Part shown: positions 49,171 to 63,300 of the stretch, piece by piece | Layout: each line of letters opens with the position of its first letter | Position numbering within the stretch: the first letter of the stretch is position 1 | Assembly (NCBI GenBank): GCA_964057225.1 | Contig: OZ059897.1 | Location: 806,001-870,000, forward strand | Length of the DNA stretch: 64,000 nucleotides | DNA from: Auanema rhodensis | Taxonomy: Eukaryota; Nematoda; Chromadorea; Rhabditida; Rhabditidae | Reading direction: 5' to 3' | The notes under the pieces: generated by a model | What the model saw: the letters and a program-made list of their open reading frames with translations, nothing else | What the model was told of the DNA's origin: nothing | The model's database searches: none | Position numbers and translations under genes: made by a program

Positions 49171-50573
49171 ACAATCATAACTAATTTTTGTATTGAGCGT
49201 TTCTTAATGTATCATAGTGCATTCGATGCGGATTTTTAAGCTGCGTCGATCTGTGTTATCAGATTTGAGTTAGCTTAAAAATGCACCGAGATATCAACTG
49301 ATATAAGTTCACACTTATATCCTCGATTTTCACCCTGAAGAAATGATTTTTTCGTTGAATAACATTGTCCATCGTCTTCGCCTTGAAAAAAGAAATCTAA
49401 AAACATCTACTTTTGGTAAAATTATTTTGAAATTTTTCAGGAAAATTTTTGTCAAAATGTTTTTGGAATCAATGTTGAGTGTACATGGAAACTCAACATA
49501 CACTAATGCATAATTTTTTAAACGATCATAACTAATTTTTGTATTGAGCGTTTCTTAATGTATTATAGTGCATTCGATGCGGATTTTTAAGCTGCGTCGA
49601 TCTGTGTTATCAGATTTGAGTTAGCTTAAAAATGCACCGAGATATCAACTGATATAAGTTCACACTTATATCCTCGATTTTCACCCTGAAGAATTAATTT
49701 TTTCGTTGATTAACATTGTCCATCGTCTTCGCCTTGAAAAAAGAAATCTAAAAACATCTACTTTTCGTAAAATTATCTTGAAATTTCTCAGGAAAATTTT
49801 TGTCAAAATGTTTTTGGAAGCAATGTTGAGTGTACATGGAAACTCAACATACACTAATGCAACATTTTTTAAACAATCATAACTAATTTTTGTATTGAGC
49901 GTTTCTTAATGTATTATAGTGCATTCGATGCGGATTTTTAAGCTGCTTCGATCTGTGTTATCAGATTTGCGCTAGCTTAGAAATGCACCGAGATATCAAC
50001 TGATATAAGTTCACACTTATATCCTCGATTTTCACCCTGAAGAATTAATTTTTTCGTTGAATAACATTGTCCATCGTCTTCGCCTTGAAAAAAAGAATTT
50101 AAAAACATCTACTTTTTGTGAAATTATTTTGAAATTTTTCGGGAAAATTTTTGTCAAAATGTTTTTGGAAGCAATGTTGAGTGTACATGGAAACTCAACA
50201 TACACTAATGCATCTTTTTTCAAACAATCATAAATACTTTTGTATTGAGCGTTTCTCAATGTAATATAGTGCATTCGAAACGGATTTTTAAGCTGCGTCG
50301 ATCTGTGTTATCAGATTTGCGCTAGCTTAAAAATGCACCGAGATATCAACTGATATAAGTTCACACTTATATCCTCGATTTTCACCCTGAAGAATTAATT
50401 TTTTTGTTGAATAACATTGTCCATCGTCTTCGCCTTGAAAAAAGGAATTTAAAAACATCTACTTTTTGTGAAATTATTTTGAAATTTTTCGGGAAAATTT
50501 TTGTCAAAATGTTTTTGGAAGCAATGTTGAGTGTACATGGAAACTCAACATACACTAATGCATAATTTTTTAA
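49171..50573 (+). repeat. P block, fifth copy (1403 bp)
   Basis: Same four-monomer order and length as the P blocks at 36.5-45 kb, including the 350-bp last unit. It lacks the GGATTGTTAAGC and AAAATCCACCG changes, having the common GGATTTTTAAGC and AAAATGCACCG instead. It is therefore likely the ancestral state, or a copy made before those changes spread. Confidence 0.82.
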
Positions 50574-51977
50574 ACAATCATAACTAATTTTTGTATTGAG
50601 CGTTTCTTAATGTATTATAGTGCATTCGATGCGGATTTTTAAGCTGCGTCGATCTGTGTTATCAGATTTGCGCTAGCTTAAAAATGCACCGAGATATCAA
50701 CTGATATAAGTTCACACTTATATCCTCGATTTTCACCCTGAAGAATTAATTTTTTCGTTGAATAACATTGTCCATCGTCTTTGCCTTGAAAAAAGGAATT
50801 TAAAAACATCTACTTTTTGTGAAATTATTTTGAAATTTTTCGGGAAAATTTTTGTCAAAATGTTTTTGGAAGCAATGTTGAGTGTACATGGAAACTCAAC
50901 ATACACTAATGCATAATTTTTTAAACAATCATAACTAATTTTTGTATTGAGCGTTTCTTGATGTATTATAGTGCATTCGATGCGGATTTTTAAGCTGCGT
51001 CGATCTGTGTTATCAGATTTGAGTTAGCTTAAAAATGCACCGAGATATCAACTGATATAAGTTCACACTTATATCCTCGATTTTCACCCTGAAGAATTAA
51101 TTTTTTCGTTGAATAACATTGTCCATCGTCTTCGCCTTGAAAAAAGAAATCTAAAAACATCTACTTTTGGTAAAATTATTCTGAAATTTTTCAGGAAAAT
51201 TTTTGTCAAAATGTTTTTGGAATCAATGTTGAGTGTACATGGAAACTCAACATACACTAATGCATAATTTTTTAAACGATCATAACTAATTTTTGTATTG
51301 AGCGTTTCTTCATGTATTATAGTGCATTCGATGCGGATTTTTAAGCTGCGTCGATCTGTGTTATCAGATTTGAGTTAGCTTAAAAATGCACCGAGATATC
51401 AACTGATATAAGTTCACACTTATATCCTCGATTTTCACCCTGAAGAATTAATTTTTTCGTTGATTAACATTGTCCATCGTCTTCGCCTTGAAAAAAGAAA
51501 TCTAAAAACATCTACTTTTCGTAAAATTATCTTGAAATTTCTCAGGAAAATTTTTGTCAAAATGTTTTTGGAAGCAATGTTGAGTGTACATGGAAACTCA
51601 ACATACACTAATGCAACATTTTTCAAACGATCATAACTAATTTTTGTATTGAGCGTTTCTGAATGTATTATAGTGCATTCGATGCGGATTTTTAAGCTGC
51701 TTCGATCTGTGTTATCAGATTTGCGCTAGCTTAAAAATGCACCGAGATATCAACTGATATAAGTTCACACTTATATCCTCGATTTTCACCCTGAAGAATT
51801 AATTTTTTCGTTGATTAACATTGTCCATCGTCTTTGCCTTGAAAAAAAGAATTTAAAAACATCTACTTTTTGTGAAATTATTTTGAAATTTTTCGGGAAA
51901 ATTTTTGTCAAAATGTTTTTGGAAGCAATGTTGAGTGTACATGGAAACTCAACATACACTAATGCATCTTTTTTCAA
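50574..51977 (+). repeat. Five-monomer HOR (1754 bp), partial copy 3
   Basis: Four of the five units match 46715-48118 at an offset of 3859 bp. The fifth (TTTTTTCGCAAAA) unit is replaced by a P-type GAAAAAAAGAATTT unit. Confidence 0.78.
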
Positions 51978-54431
51978 ACAATCATAAATACTTTTGTATT
52001 GAGCGTTTCTTAATGTATTATAGTGCATTCGATGCGGATTTTTAAGCTGCTTCGATCTGTGTTATCAGATTTGCGCTAGCTTAGAAATGCACCGAGATAT
52101 CAACTGATATAAGTTCACACTTATATCCTCGATTTTCACCCTGAAGAATTAATTTTTTCGTTGAATAACATTGTCCATCGTCTTCGCCTTGAAAAAAAGA
52201 ATTTAAAAACATCTACTTTTTGTGAAATTATTTTGAAATTTTTCGGGAAAATTTTTGTCAAAATGTTTTTGGAAGCAATGTTGAGTGTACATGGAAACTC
52301 AACATACACTAATGCATCTTTTTTCAAACAATCATAAATACTTTTGTATTGAGCGTTTCTCAATGTAATATAGTGCATTCGAAACGGATTTTTAAGCTGC
52401 GTCGATCTGTGTTATCAGATTTGCGCTAGCTTAAAAATGCACCGAGATATCAACTGTTATAAGTTCACACTTATATCCTCGATTTTCACCCTGAAGAATT
52501 AATTTTTTTGTTGAATAACATTGTCCATCGTCTTCGCCTTGAAAAAAGGAATTTAAAAACATCTACTTTTTGTGAAATTATTTTGAAATTTTTCGGGAAA
52601 ATTTTTGTCAAAATGTTTTTGGAAGCAATGTTGAGTGTACATGGAAACTCAACATACACTAATGCATAATTTTTTAAACAATCATAACTAATTTTGTATT
52701 GAGCGTTTCTCAATGTATTATAGTGCATTCGATGCGGATTTTTAAGCTGCGTCGATCTGTGTTATCAGATTTGAGTTAGCTTAAAAATGCACCGAGATAT
52801 CAACTGATATAAGTTCACACTTATATCCTCGATTTTCACCCTGAAGAATTAATTTTTTCGTTGAATAACATTGTCCATCGTCTTCGCCTTGAAAAAAGGA
52901 ATTTAAAAACATCTACTTTTTGTGAAATTATTTTGAAATTTTTCGGGAAAATTTTTGTCAAAATGTTTTTGGAAGCAATGTTGAGTGTACATGGAAACTC
53001 AACATACACTAATGCATAATTTTTTAAACAATCATAACTAATTTTTGTATTGAACGTTTCTTTATGTATTATAGTGCATTCGATGCGGATTTTTAAGCTG
53101 CGTCGATCTGTGTTATCAGATTTGAGTTAGCTTAAAAATGCACCGAGATATCAACTGATATAAGTTCACACTTATATCCTCGATTTTCACCCTGAAGAAT
53201 TAATTTTTTCGTTGAATAACATTGTCCATCGTCTTCGCCTTGAAAAAAGAAATCTAAAAACATCTACTTTTGGTAAAATTATTCTGAAATTTTTCAGGAA
53301 AATTTTTGTCAAAATGTTTTTGGAATCAATGTTGAGTGTACATGGAAACTCAACATACACTAATGCATAATTTTTTAAACGATCATAACTAATTTTTGTA
53401 TTGAGCGTTTCTTTATGTATTATAGTGCATTCGATGCGGATTTTTAAGCTGCTTCGATCTGTGTTATCAGATTTGAGTTAGCTTAAAAATGCACCGAGAT
53501 ATCAACTGATATAAGTTCACACATATATCCTCGATTTTCACCCTGAAGAATTAATTTTTTCGTTGATTAACATTGTCCATCGTCTTTGCCTTGAAAAAAG
53601 GAATCTAAAAACATCTAATTTTTGTGAAATTATTTTGAAATTTTTTGGCAAAATTTTTGTCAAAATGTTTTTGAAAGCAATGTTGAGTGTACATGGAAAC
53701 TCAACATACACTAATGCAACATTTTTCAAACGATCATAACTAATTTTTGTTTTGAGCGTTTCTGAATGTATTATAGTGCATTCGATGCGGATTTTTAAGC
53801 TGCTTCGATCTGTGTTATCAGATTTGCGCTAGCTTAAAAATGCACCGAGATATCAACTGATATAAGTTCACACTTATATCCTCGATTTTCACCCTGAAGA
53901 ATTAATTTTTTCGTTGATTAACATTGTCCATCGTCTTTGCCTTGAAAAAAGGAATCTAAAAACATCTACTTTTTGTGAAATTATTTTGAAATTTTTTGGC
54001 AAAATTTTTGTCAAAATGTTTTTGAAAGCAATGTTGAGTGTACATGGAAACTCAACATACACTAATGCATAATTTTTTAAACAATCATAACTAATTTTTG
54101 TATTGAGCGTTTCTTAATGTATCATAGTGCATTCGATGCGGATTTTTAAGCTGCTTCGATCTGTGTTATCAGATTTGCGCTAGCTTAAAAATGAACCGAG
54201 ATATCAACTGATATAAGTTCACACTTATATCCTCGATTTTCACCCTGAAGAATTAATTTTTTCGTTGAATAACATTGTCCATCGTCTTCGCCTTGAAAAA
54301 AGAAATCTAAAAACATCTACTTTTAGTAAAATTATCTTGAAATTTTTCAGGAAAATTTTTGTCAAAATGTTTTTGGAAGCAATGTTGAGTGTACATGGAA
54401 ACTCAACATACACTAATGCATAATTTTTTAA
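51978..54431 (+). repeat. Transitional domain with three adjacent 350-bp units
   Basis: Seven units. The first three (51978-52327, 52328-52677, 52678-53027) are each 350 bp. The third has a plain T loss (AACTAATTTTGTATTG) rather than the usual AATACTTTTG. Private changes: CAACTGTTATAAG near 52452, ATTGAACG near 53050, CACACATATATCC near 53520, CATCTAATTTTTG near 53613 and GTTTTGAGCG near 53749. Confidence 0.75.
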
Positions 54432-57400
54432 ACAATCATAACTAATTTTTGTATTGAGCGTTTCTTAATGTATCATAGTGCATTCGATGCGGATTTTTAA
54501 GCTGCGTCGATCTGTGTTATCAGATTTGAGTTAGCTTAAAAATGCACCGAGATATCAACTGATATAAGTTCACACTTATATCCTCGATTTTCACCCTGAA
54601 GAATTAATTTTTTCGTTGAATAACATTGTCCATCGTCTTCGCCTTGAAAAAAGAAATCTAAAAACATCTACTTTTGGTAAAATTATTTTGAAATTTTTCA
54701 GGAAAATTTTTGTCAAAATGTTTTTGGAATCAATGTTGAGTGTACATGGAAACTCAACATACACTAATGCATAATTTTTTAAACGATCATAACTAATTTT
54801 TGTATTGAGCGTTTCTTAATGTATTATAGTACATTCGATGCGGATTTTTAAGCTGCGTCGATCTGTGTTATCAGATTTGAGTTAGCTTAAAAATGCACCG
54901 AGATATCAACTGATATAAGTTCACACTTATATCCTCGATTTTCACCCTGAAGAATTAATTTTTTCGTTGAATAACATTGTCCATCGTCTTCGCCTTGAAA
55001 AAAGGAATCTAAAAACATCTACTTTTTGTGAAATTATTTTGAAATTTTTTGGCAAAATTTTTGTCATAATGTTTTTGAAAGCAATGTTGAGTGTACATGG
55101 AAACTCAACATACACTAATGCAACATTTTTCAAACGATCATAACTAATTTTTGTATTGAGCGTTTCTGAATGTATTATAGTGCATTCGATGCGGATTTTT
55201 AAGCTGCTTCGATCTGTGTTATCAGATTTGCGCTAGCTTAAAAATGCACCGAGATATCAACTGATATAAGTTCACACTTATATCCTCGATTTTCACCCTG
55301 AAGAATTAATTTTTTCGTTGATTAACATTGTCCATCGTCTTTGCCTTGAAAAAAGGAATCTAAAAACATCTACTTTTTGTGAAATTATTTTGAAATTTTT
55401 TGGCAAAATTTTTGTCAAAATGTTTTTGAAAGCAATGTTGAGTGTACATGGAAACTCAACATACACTAATGCAACATTTTTCAAACGATCATAACTAATT
55501 TTTGTATTGAGCGTTTCTTAATGTATTATAGTGCATTCGATGCGGATTTTTAAGCTGCTTCGATCTGTGTTATCAGATTTGCGCTAGCTTAAAAATGAAC
55601 CGAGATATCAACTGATATAAGTTCACACTTATATCCTCGATTTTCACCCTGAAGAATTAATTTTTTCGTTGAATAACATTGTCCATCGTCTTCGCCTTGA
55701 AAAAAGAAATCTAAAAACATCTACTTTTGGTAAAATTATTTTGAAATTTTTCAGGAAAATTTTTGTCAAAATGTTTTTGGAATCAATGTTGAGTGTACAT
55801 GGAAACTCAACATACACTAATGCATAATTTTTTAAACGATCATAACTAATTTTTGTATTGAGCGTTTCTTAATGTATTATAGTACATTCGATGCGGATTT
55901 TTAAGCTGCGTCGATCTGTGTTATCAGATTTGAGTTAGCTTAAAAATGCACCGAGATATCAACTGATATAAGTTCACACTTATATCCTCGATTTTCACCC
56001 TGAAGAATTAATTTTTTCGTTGAATAACATTGTCCATCGTCTTCGCCTTGAAAAAAGGAATCTAAAAACATCTACTTTTTGTGAAATTATTTTGAAATTT
56101 TTTGGCAAAATTTTTGTCATAATGTTTTTGAAAGCAATGTTGAGTGTACATGGAAACTCAACATACACTAATGCAACATTTTTCAAACGATCATAACTAA
56201 TTTTTGTATTGAGCGTTTCTGAATGTATTATAGTGCATTCGATGCGGATTTTTAAGCTGCTTCGATCTGTGTTATCAGATTTGCGCTAGCTTAAAAATGC
56301 ACCGAGATATCAACTGATATAAGTTCACACTTATATCCTCGATTTTCACCCTGAAGAATTAATTTTTTCGTTGATTAACATTGTCCATCGTCTTTGCCTT
56401 GAAAAAAGGAATCTAAAAACATCTACTTTTTGTGAAATTATTTTGAAATTTTTTGGCAAAATTTTTGTCAAAATGTTTTTGAAAGCAATGTTGAGTGTAC
56501 ATGGAAACTCAACATACACTAATGCAACATTTTTCAAACGATCATAACTAATTTTTGTATTGAGCGTTTCTTAATGTATTATAGTACATTCGATGCGGAT
56601 TTTTAAGCTGCGTCGATCTGTGTTATCAGATTTGAGTTAGCTTAAAAATGCACCGAGATATCAACTGATATAAGTTCACACTTATATCCTCGATTTTCAC
56701 CCTGAAGAATTAATTTTTTCGTTGAATAACATTGTCCATCGTCTTCGCCTTGAAAAAAGGAATCTAAAAACATCTACTTTTGGTAAAATTATTTTGAAAT
56801 TTTTCAGGAAAATTTTTGTCAAAATGTTTTTGGAATCAATGTTGAGTGTACATGGAAACTCAACATACACTAATGCATAATTTTTTAAACGATCATAACT
56901 AATTTTTGTATTGAGCGTTTCTTAATGTATTATAGTACATTCGATGCGGATTTTTAAGCTGCGTCGATCTGTGTTATCAGATTTGAGTTAGCTTAAAAAT
57001 GCACCGAGATATCAACTGATATAAGTTCACACTTATATCCTCGATTTTCACCCTGAAGAATTAATTTTTTCGTTGAATAACATTGTCCATCGTCTTCGCC
57101 TTGAAAAAAGGAATCTAAAAACATCTACTTTTTGTGAAATTATTTTGAAATTTTTTGGCAAAATTTTTGTCATAATGTTTTTGAAAGCAATGTTGAGTGT
57201 ACATGGAAACTCAACATACACTAATGCAACATTTTTCAAACGATCATAACTAATTTTTGTATTGAGCGTTTCTGAATGTATTATAGTGCATTCGATGCGG
57301 ATTTTTAAGCTGCTTCGATCTGTGTTATCAGATTTGCGCTAGCTTAAAAATGCACCGAGATATCAACTGATATAAGTTCACACTTATATCCTCGATTTTC

Positions 57401-58643
57401 ACCCTGAAGAATTAATTTTTTCGTTGATTAACATTGTCCATCGTCTTTGCCTTGAAAAAAGGAATCTAAAAACATCTACTTTTTGTGAAATTATTTTGAA
57501 ATTTTTTGGCAAAATTTTTGTCAAAATGTTTTTGAAAGCAATGTTGAGTGTACATGGAAACTCAACATACACTAATGCAACATTTTTCAAACGATCATAA
57601 CTAATTTTTGTATTGAGCGTTTCTTAATGTATTATAGTACATTCGATGCGGATTTTTAAGCTGCGTCGATCTGTGTTATCAGATTTGAGTTAGCTTAAAA
57701 ATGCACCGAGATATCAACTGATATAAGTTCACACTTATATCCTCGATTTTCACCCTGAAGAATTAATTTTTTCGTTGAATAACATTGTCCATCGTCTTCG
57801 CCTTGAAAAAAGGAATCTAAAAACATCTACTTTTGGTAAAATTATTTTGAAATTTTTCAGGAAAATTTTTGTCAAAATGTTTTTGGAATCAATGTTGAGT
57901 GTACATGGAAACTCAACATACACTAATGCATAATTTTTTAAACGATCATAACTAATTTTTGTATTGAGCGTTTCTTAATGTATTATAGTACATTCGATGC
58001 GGATTTTTAAGCTGCGTCGATCTGTGTTATCAGATTTGAGTTAGCTTAAAAATGCACCGAGATATCAACTGATATAAGTTCACACTTATATCCTCGATTT
58101 TCACCCTGAAGAATTAATTTTTTCGTTGAATAACATTGTCCATCGTCTTCGCCTTGAAAAAAGGAATCTAAAAACATCTACTTTTTGTGAAATTATTTTG
58201 AAATTTTTTGGCAAAATTTTTGTCATAATGTTTTTGAAAGCAATGTTGAGTGTACATGGAAACTCAACATACACTAATGCAACATTTTTCAAACGATCAT
58301 AACTAATTTTTGTATTGAGCGTTTCTGAATGTATTATAGTGCATTCGATGCGGATTTTTAAGCTGCTTCGATCTGTGTTATCAGATTTGCGCTAGCTTAA
58401 AAATGCACCGAGATATCAACTGATATAAGTTCACACTTATATCCTCGATTTTCACCCTGAAGAATTAATTTTTTCGTTGATTAACATTGTCCATCGTCTT
58501 TGCCTTGAAAAAAGGAATCTAAAAACATCTACTTTTTGTGAAATTATTTTGAAATTTTTTGGCAAAATTTTTGTCAAAATGTTTTTGAAAGCAATGTTGA
58601 GTGTACATGGAAACTCAACATACACTAATGCAACATTTTTCAA
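54432..58643 (+). repeat. Three-monomer HOR (1053 bp), first block, four copies
   Basis: Twelve 351-bp units in the order c-a-b. Type a carries GTCATAATG (spaced 1053 bp apart, about 55064, 56117, 57170, 58223). Type b is GATTAACATTG with TTTTTTGGCAAAA. Type c is TTTTGGTAAAA with GGAATCAATG, ending in GCATAATTTTTTAAACG. The private GTACATTCG (instead of GTGCATTCG) is confined to this right end. One c unit (55485-55835) differs, having AATGAACCGAG and GAAATCT. Confidence 0.87.
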
Positions 58644-60398
58644 ACGATCATAACTAATTTTTGTATTGAGCGTTTTTTAATGTATCATAGTGCATTCGAT
58701 GCGGATTTTTAAGCTGCGTCGATCTGTGTTATCAGATTTGCGCTAGCTTAAAAATGCACCGAGATATCAACTGATATAAGTTCACACTTATATCCTCGAT
58801 TTTCACCCTGAAGAATTAATTTTTTCGTTGAATAACATTGTCCATCGTCTTCGCCTTGAAAAAAGAACTCTAAAAACATCTACTTTTGGTAAAATTATTT
58901 TGAAATTTTTCAGGAAAATTTTTGTCAAAATGTTTTTGGAATCAATGTTGAGTGTACATGGAAACTCAACATACACTAATGCATAATTATTTAAACGATC
59001 ATAACTAATTTTTGTATTGAGCGTTTCTTAATGTATTATAGTGCATTCGATGCGGATTTTTAAGCTGCGTCGATCTGTGTTATCAGATTTGAGTTAGCTT
59101 AAAAATGCACCGAGATATCAACTGATATAAGTTCACACTTATATCCTCGATTTTCACCCTGAAGAATTAATTTTTTCGTTGAATAACATTGTCCATCGTC
59201 TTCGCCTTGAAAAAAGAAATCTAAAAACACCTACTTTTGGTAAAATTATTTTGAAATTTTTCAGGAAAATTTTTGTCAAAATGTTTTTGGAAGCAATGTT
59301 GAGTGTACATGGAAACTCAACATACACTAATGCATAATTTTTTAAACAATCATAACTAATTTTTGTATTGAGCGTTTCTTAATGTATTATAGTGCATTCG
59401 ATGCGGATTTTTAAGCTGCTTCGATCTGTGTTATCAGATTTGCGCTAGCTTAAAAATGAACCGAGATATGAACTGATATAAGTTCACACTTATATCCTCG
59501 ATTTTCACCCTGAAGAATTAATTTTTTCGTTGAATAACATTGTCCATCGTCTTCGCCTTGAAAAAAGAAATCTAAAAACATCTACTTTTAGTAAAATTAT
59601 CTTGAAATTTTTCAGGAAAATTTTTGTCAAAATGTTTTTGGAACCAATGTTGAGTGTACATGGAAACTCAACATACACTAATGCATAATTTTTTAAACAA
59701 TCATAACTAATTTTTGTATTGAGCGTTTCTTAATGTATCATAGTGCATTCGATGCGGATTTTTAAGCTGCGTCGATCTGTGTTATCAGATTTGCGCTAGC
59801 TTAAAAATGCACCGAGATATCAACTGATATAAGTTCACACTTATATCCTCGATTTTCACCCTGAAGAATTAATTTTTTCGTTGAATAACATTGTCCATCG
59901 TCTTCGCCTTAAAAAAAGAAATCTAAAAACATCTACTTTTGGTAAAATTATTTTGAAATTTTTCAGGAAAATTTTTGTCAAAATGTTTTTGGAATCAATG
60001 TTGAGTGTACATGGAAACTCAACATACACTAATGCATAATTATTTAAACGATCATAACTAATTTTTGTATTGAGCGTTTCTTAATGTATTATAGTGCATT
60101 CGATGCGGATTTTTAAGCTGCGTCGATCTGTGTTATCAGATTTGAGTTAGCTTAAAAATGCACCGAGATATCAACTGATATAAGTTCACACTTATATCCT
60201 CGATTTTCACCCTGAAGAATTAATTTTTTCGTTGAATAACATTGTCCATCGTCTTCGCCTTGAAAAAAGAAATCTAAAAACATCTACTTTTGGTAAAATT
60301 ATTTTGAAATTTTTCAGGAAAATTTTTGTCAAAATGTTTTTGGAAGCAATGTTGAGTGTACATGGAAACTCAACATACACTAATGCATAATTTTTTAA
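58644..60398 (+). repeat. Five monomers interrupting the three-monomer HOR
   Basis: Units of TTTTGGT and TTTTAGT type. The variant GCATAATTATTTAAACG occurs in two of them 1053 bp apart (about 58982 and 60035), a trace of the same three-monomer spacing. Private changes include GAACTCTAAAAAC (58866), AACACCTAC (59227), GATATGAACTG (59467) and GGAACCAATG (59641). Confidence 0.75.
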
Positions 60399-63300
60399 AC
60401 AATCATAACTAATTTTTGTATTGAGCGTTTCTTAATGTATCATAGTGCATTCGATGCGGATTTTTAAGCTGCGTCGATCTGTGTTATCAGATTTGAGTTA
60501 GCTTAAAAATGCACCGAGATATCAACTGATATAAGTTCACACTTATATCCTCGATTTTCACCCTGAAGAATTAATTTTTTCGTTGAATAACATTGTCCAT
60601 CGTCTTCGCCTTGAAAAAAGAAATCTAAAAACATCTACTTTTGGTAAAATTATTTTGAAATTTTTCAGGAAAATTTTTGTCAAAATGTTTTTGGAATCAA
60701 TGTTGAGTGTACATGGAAACTCAACATACACTAATGCATAATTTTTTAAACGATCATAACTAATTTTTGTATTGAGCGTTTCTTAATGTATTATAGTACA
60801 TTCGATGCGGATTTTTAAGCTGCGTCGATCTGTGTTATCAGATTTGAGTTAGCTTAAAAATGCACCGAGATATCAACTGATATAAGTTCACACTTATATC
60901 CTCGATTTTCACCCTGAAGAATTAATTTTTTCGTTGAATTACATTGTCCATCGTCTTCGCCTTGAAAAAAGGAATCTAAAAACATCTACTTTTTGTGAAA
61001 TTATTTTGAAATTTTTTGGCAAAATTTTTGTCATAATGTTTTTGAAAGCAATGTTGAGTGTACATGGAAACTCAACATACACTAATGCAACATTTTTCAA
61101 ACGATCATAACTAATTTTTGTATTGAGCGTTTCTGAATGTATTATAGTGCATTCGATGCGGATTTTTAAGCTGCTTCGATCTGTGTTATCAGATTTGCGC
61201 TAGCTTAAAAATGCACCGAGATATCAACTGATATAAGTTCACACTTATATCCTCGATTTTCACCCTGAAGAATTAATTTTTTCGTTGATTAACATTGTCC
61301 ATCGTCTTTGCCTTGAAAAAAGGAATCTAAAAACATCTACTTTTTGTGAAATTATTTTGAAATTTTTTGGCAAAATTTTTGTCAAAATGTTTTTGAAAGC
61401 AATGTTGAGTGTACATGGAAACTCAACATACACTAATGCAACATTTTTCAAACGATCATAACTAATTTTTGTATTGAGCGTTTCTTAATGTATTATAGTG
61501 CATTCGATGCGGATTTTTAAGCTGCTTCGATCTGTGTTATCAGATTTGCGCTAGCTTAAAAATGAACCGAGATATCAACTGATATAAGTTCACACTTATA
61601 TCCTCGATTTTCACCCTGAAGAATTAATTTTTTCGTTGAATAACATTGTCCATCGTCTTCGCCTTGAAAAAAGAAATCTAAAAACATCTACTTTTGGTAA
61701 AATTATTTTGAAATTTTTCAGGAAAATTTTTGTCAAAATGTTTTTGGAATCAATGTTGAGTGTACATGGAAACTCAACATACACTAATGCATAATTTTTT
61801 AAACGATCATAACTAATTTTTGTATTGAGCGTTTCTTAATGTATTATAGTACATTCGATGCGGATTTTTAAGCTGCGTCGATCTGTGTTATCAGATTTGA
61901 GTTAGCTTAAAAATGCACCGAGATATCAACTGATATAAGTTCACACTTATATCCTCGATTTTCACCCTGAAGAATTAATTTTTTCGTTGAATAACATTGT
62001 CCATCGTCTTCGCCTTGAAAAAAGGAATCTAAAAACATCTACTTTTTGTGAAATTATTTTGAAATTTTTTGGCAAAATTTTTGTCATAATGTTTTTGAAA
62101 GCAATGTTGAGTGTACATGGAAACTCAACATACACTAATGCAACATTTTTCAAACGATCATAACTAATTTTTGTATTGAGCGTTTCTGAATGTATTATAG
62201 TGCATTCGATGCGGATTTTTAAGCTGCTTCGATCTGTGTTATCAGATTTGCGCTAGCTTAAAAATGCACCGAGATATCAACTGATATAAGTTCACACTTA
62301 TATCCTCGATTTTCACCCTGAAGAATTAATTTTTTCGTTGATTAACATTGTCCATCGTCTTTGCCTTGAAAAAAGGAATCTAAAAACATCTACTTTTTGT
62401 GAAATTATTTTGAAATTTTTTGGCAAAATTTTTGTCAAAATGTTTTTGAAAGCAATGTTGAGTGTACATGGAAACTCAACATACACTAATGCAACATTTT
62501 TCAAACGATCATAACTAATTTTTGTATTGAGCGTTTCTTAATGTATTATAGTACATTCGATGCGGATTTTTAAGCTGCGTCGATCTGTGTTATCAGATTT
62601 GAGTTAGCTTAAAAATGCACCGAGATATCAACTGATATAAGTTCACACTTATATCCTCGATTTTCACCCTGAAGAATTAATTTTTTCGTTGAATAACATT
62701 GTCCATCGTCTTCGCCTTGAAAAAAGGAATCTAAAAACATCTACTTTTGGTAAAATTATTTTGAAATTTTTCAGGAAAATTTTTGTCAAAATGTTTTTGG
62801 AATCAATGTTGAGTGTACATGGAAACTCAACATACACTAATGCATAATTTTTTAAACGATCATAACTAATTTTTGTATTGAGCGTTTCTTAATGTATTAT
62901 AGTACATTCGATGCGGATTTTTAAGCTGCGTCGATCTGTGTTATCAGATTTGAGTTAGCTTAAAAATGCACCGAGATATCAACTGATATAAGTTCACACT
63001 TATATCCTCGATTTTCACCCTGAAGAATTAATTTTTTCGTTGAATAACATTGTCCATCGTCTTCGCCTTGAAAAAAGGAATCTAAAAACATCTACTTTTT
63101 GTGAAATTATTTTGAAATTTTTTGGCAAAATTTTTGTCATAATGTTTTTGAAAGCAATGTTGAGTGTACATGGAAACTCAACATACACTAATGCAACATT
63201 TTTCAAACGATCATAACTAATTTTTGTATTGAGCGTTTCTGAATGTATTATAGTGCATTCGATGCGGATTTTTAAGCTGCTTCGATCTGTGTTATCAGAT

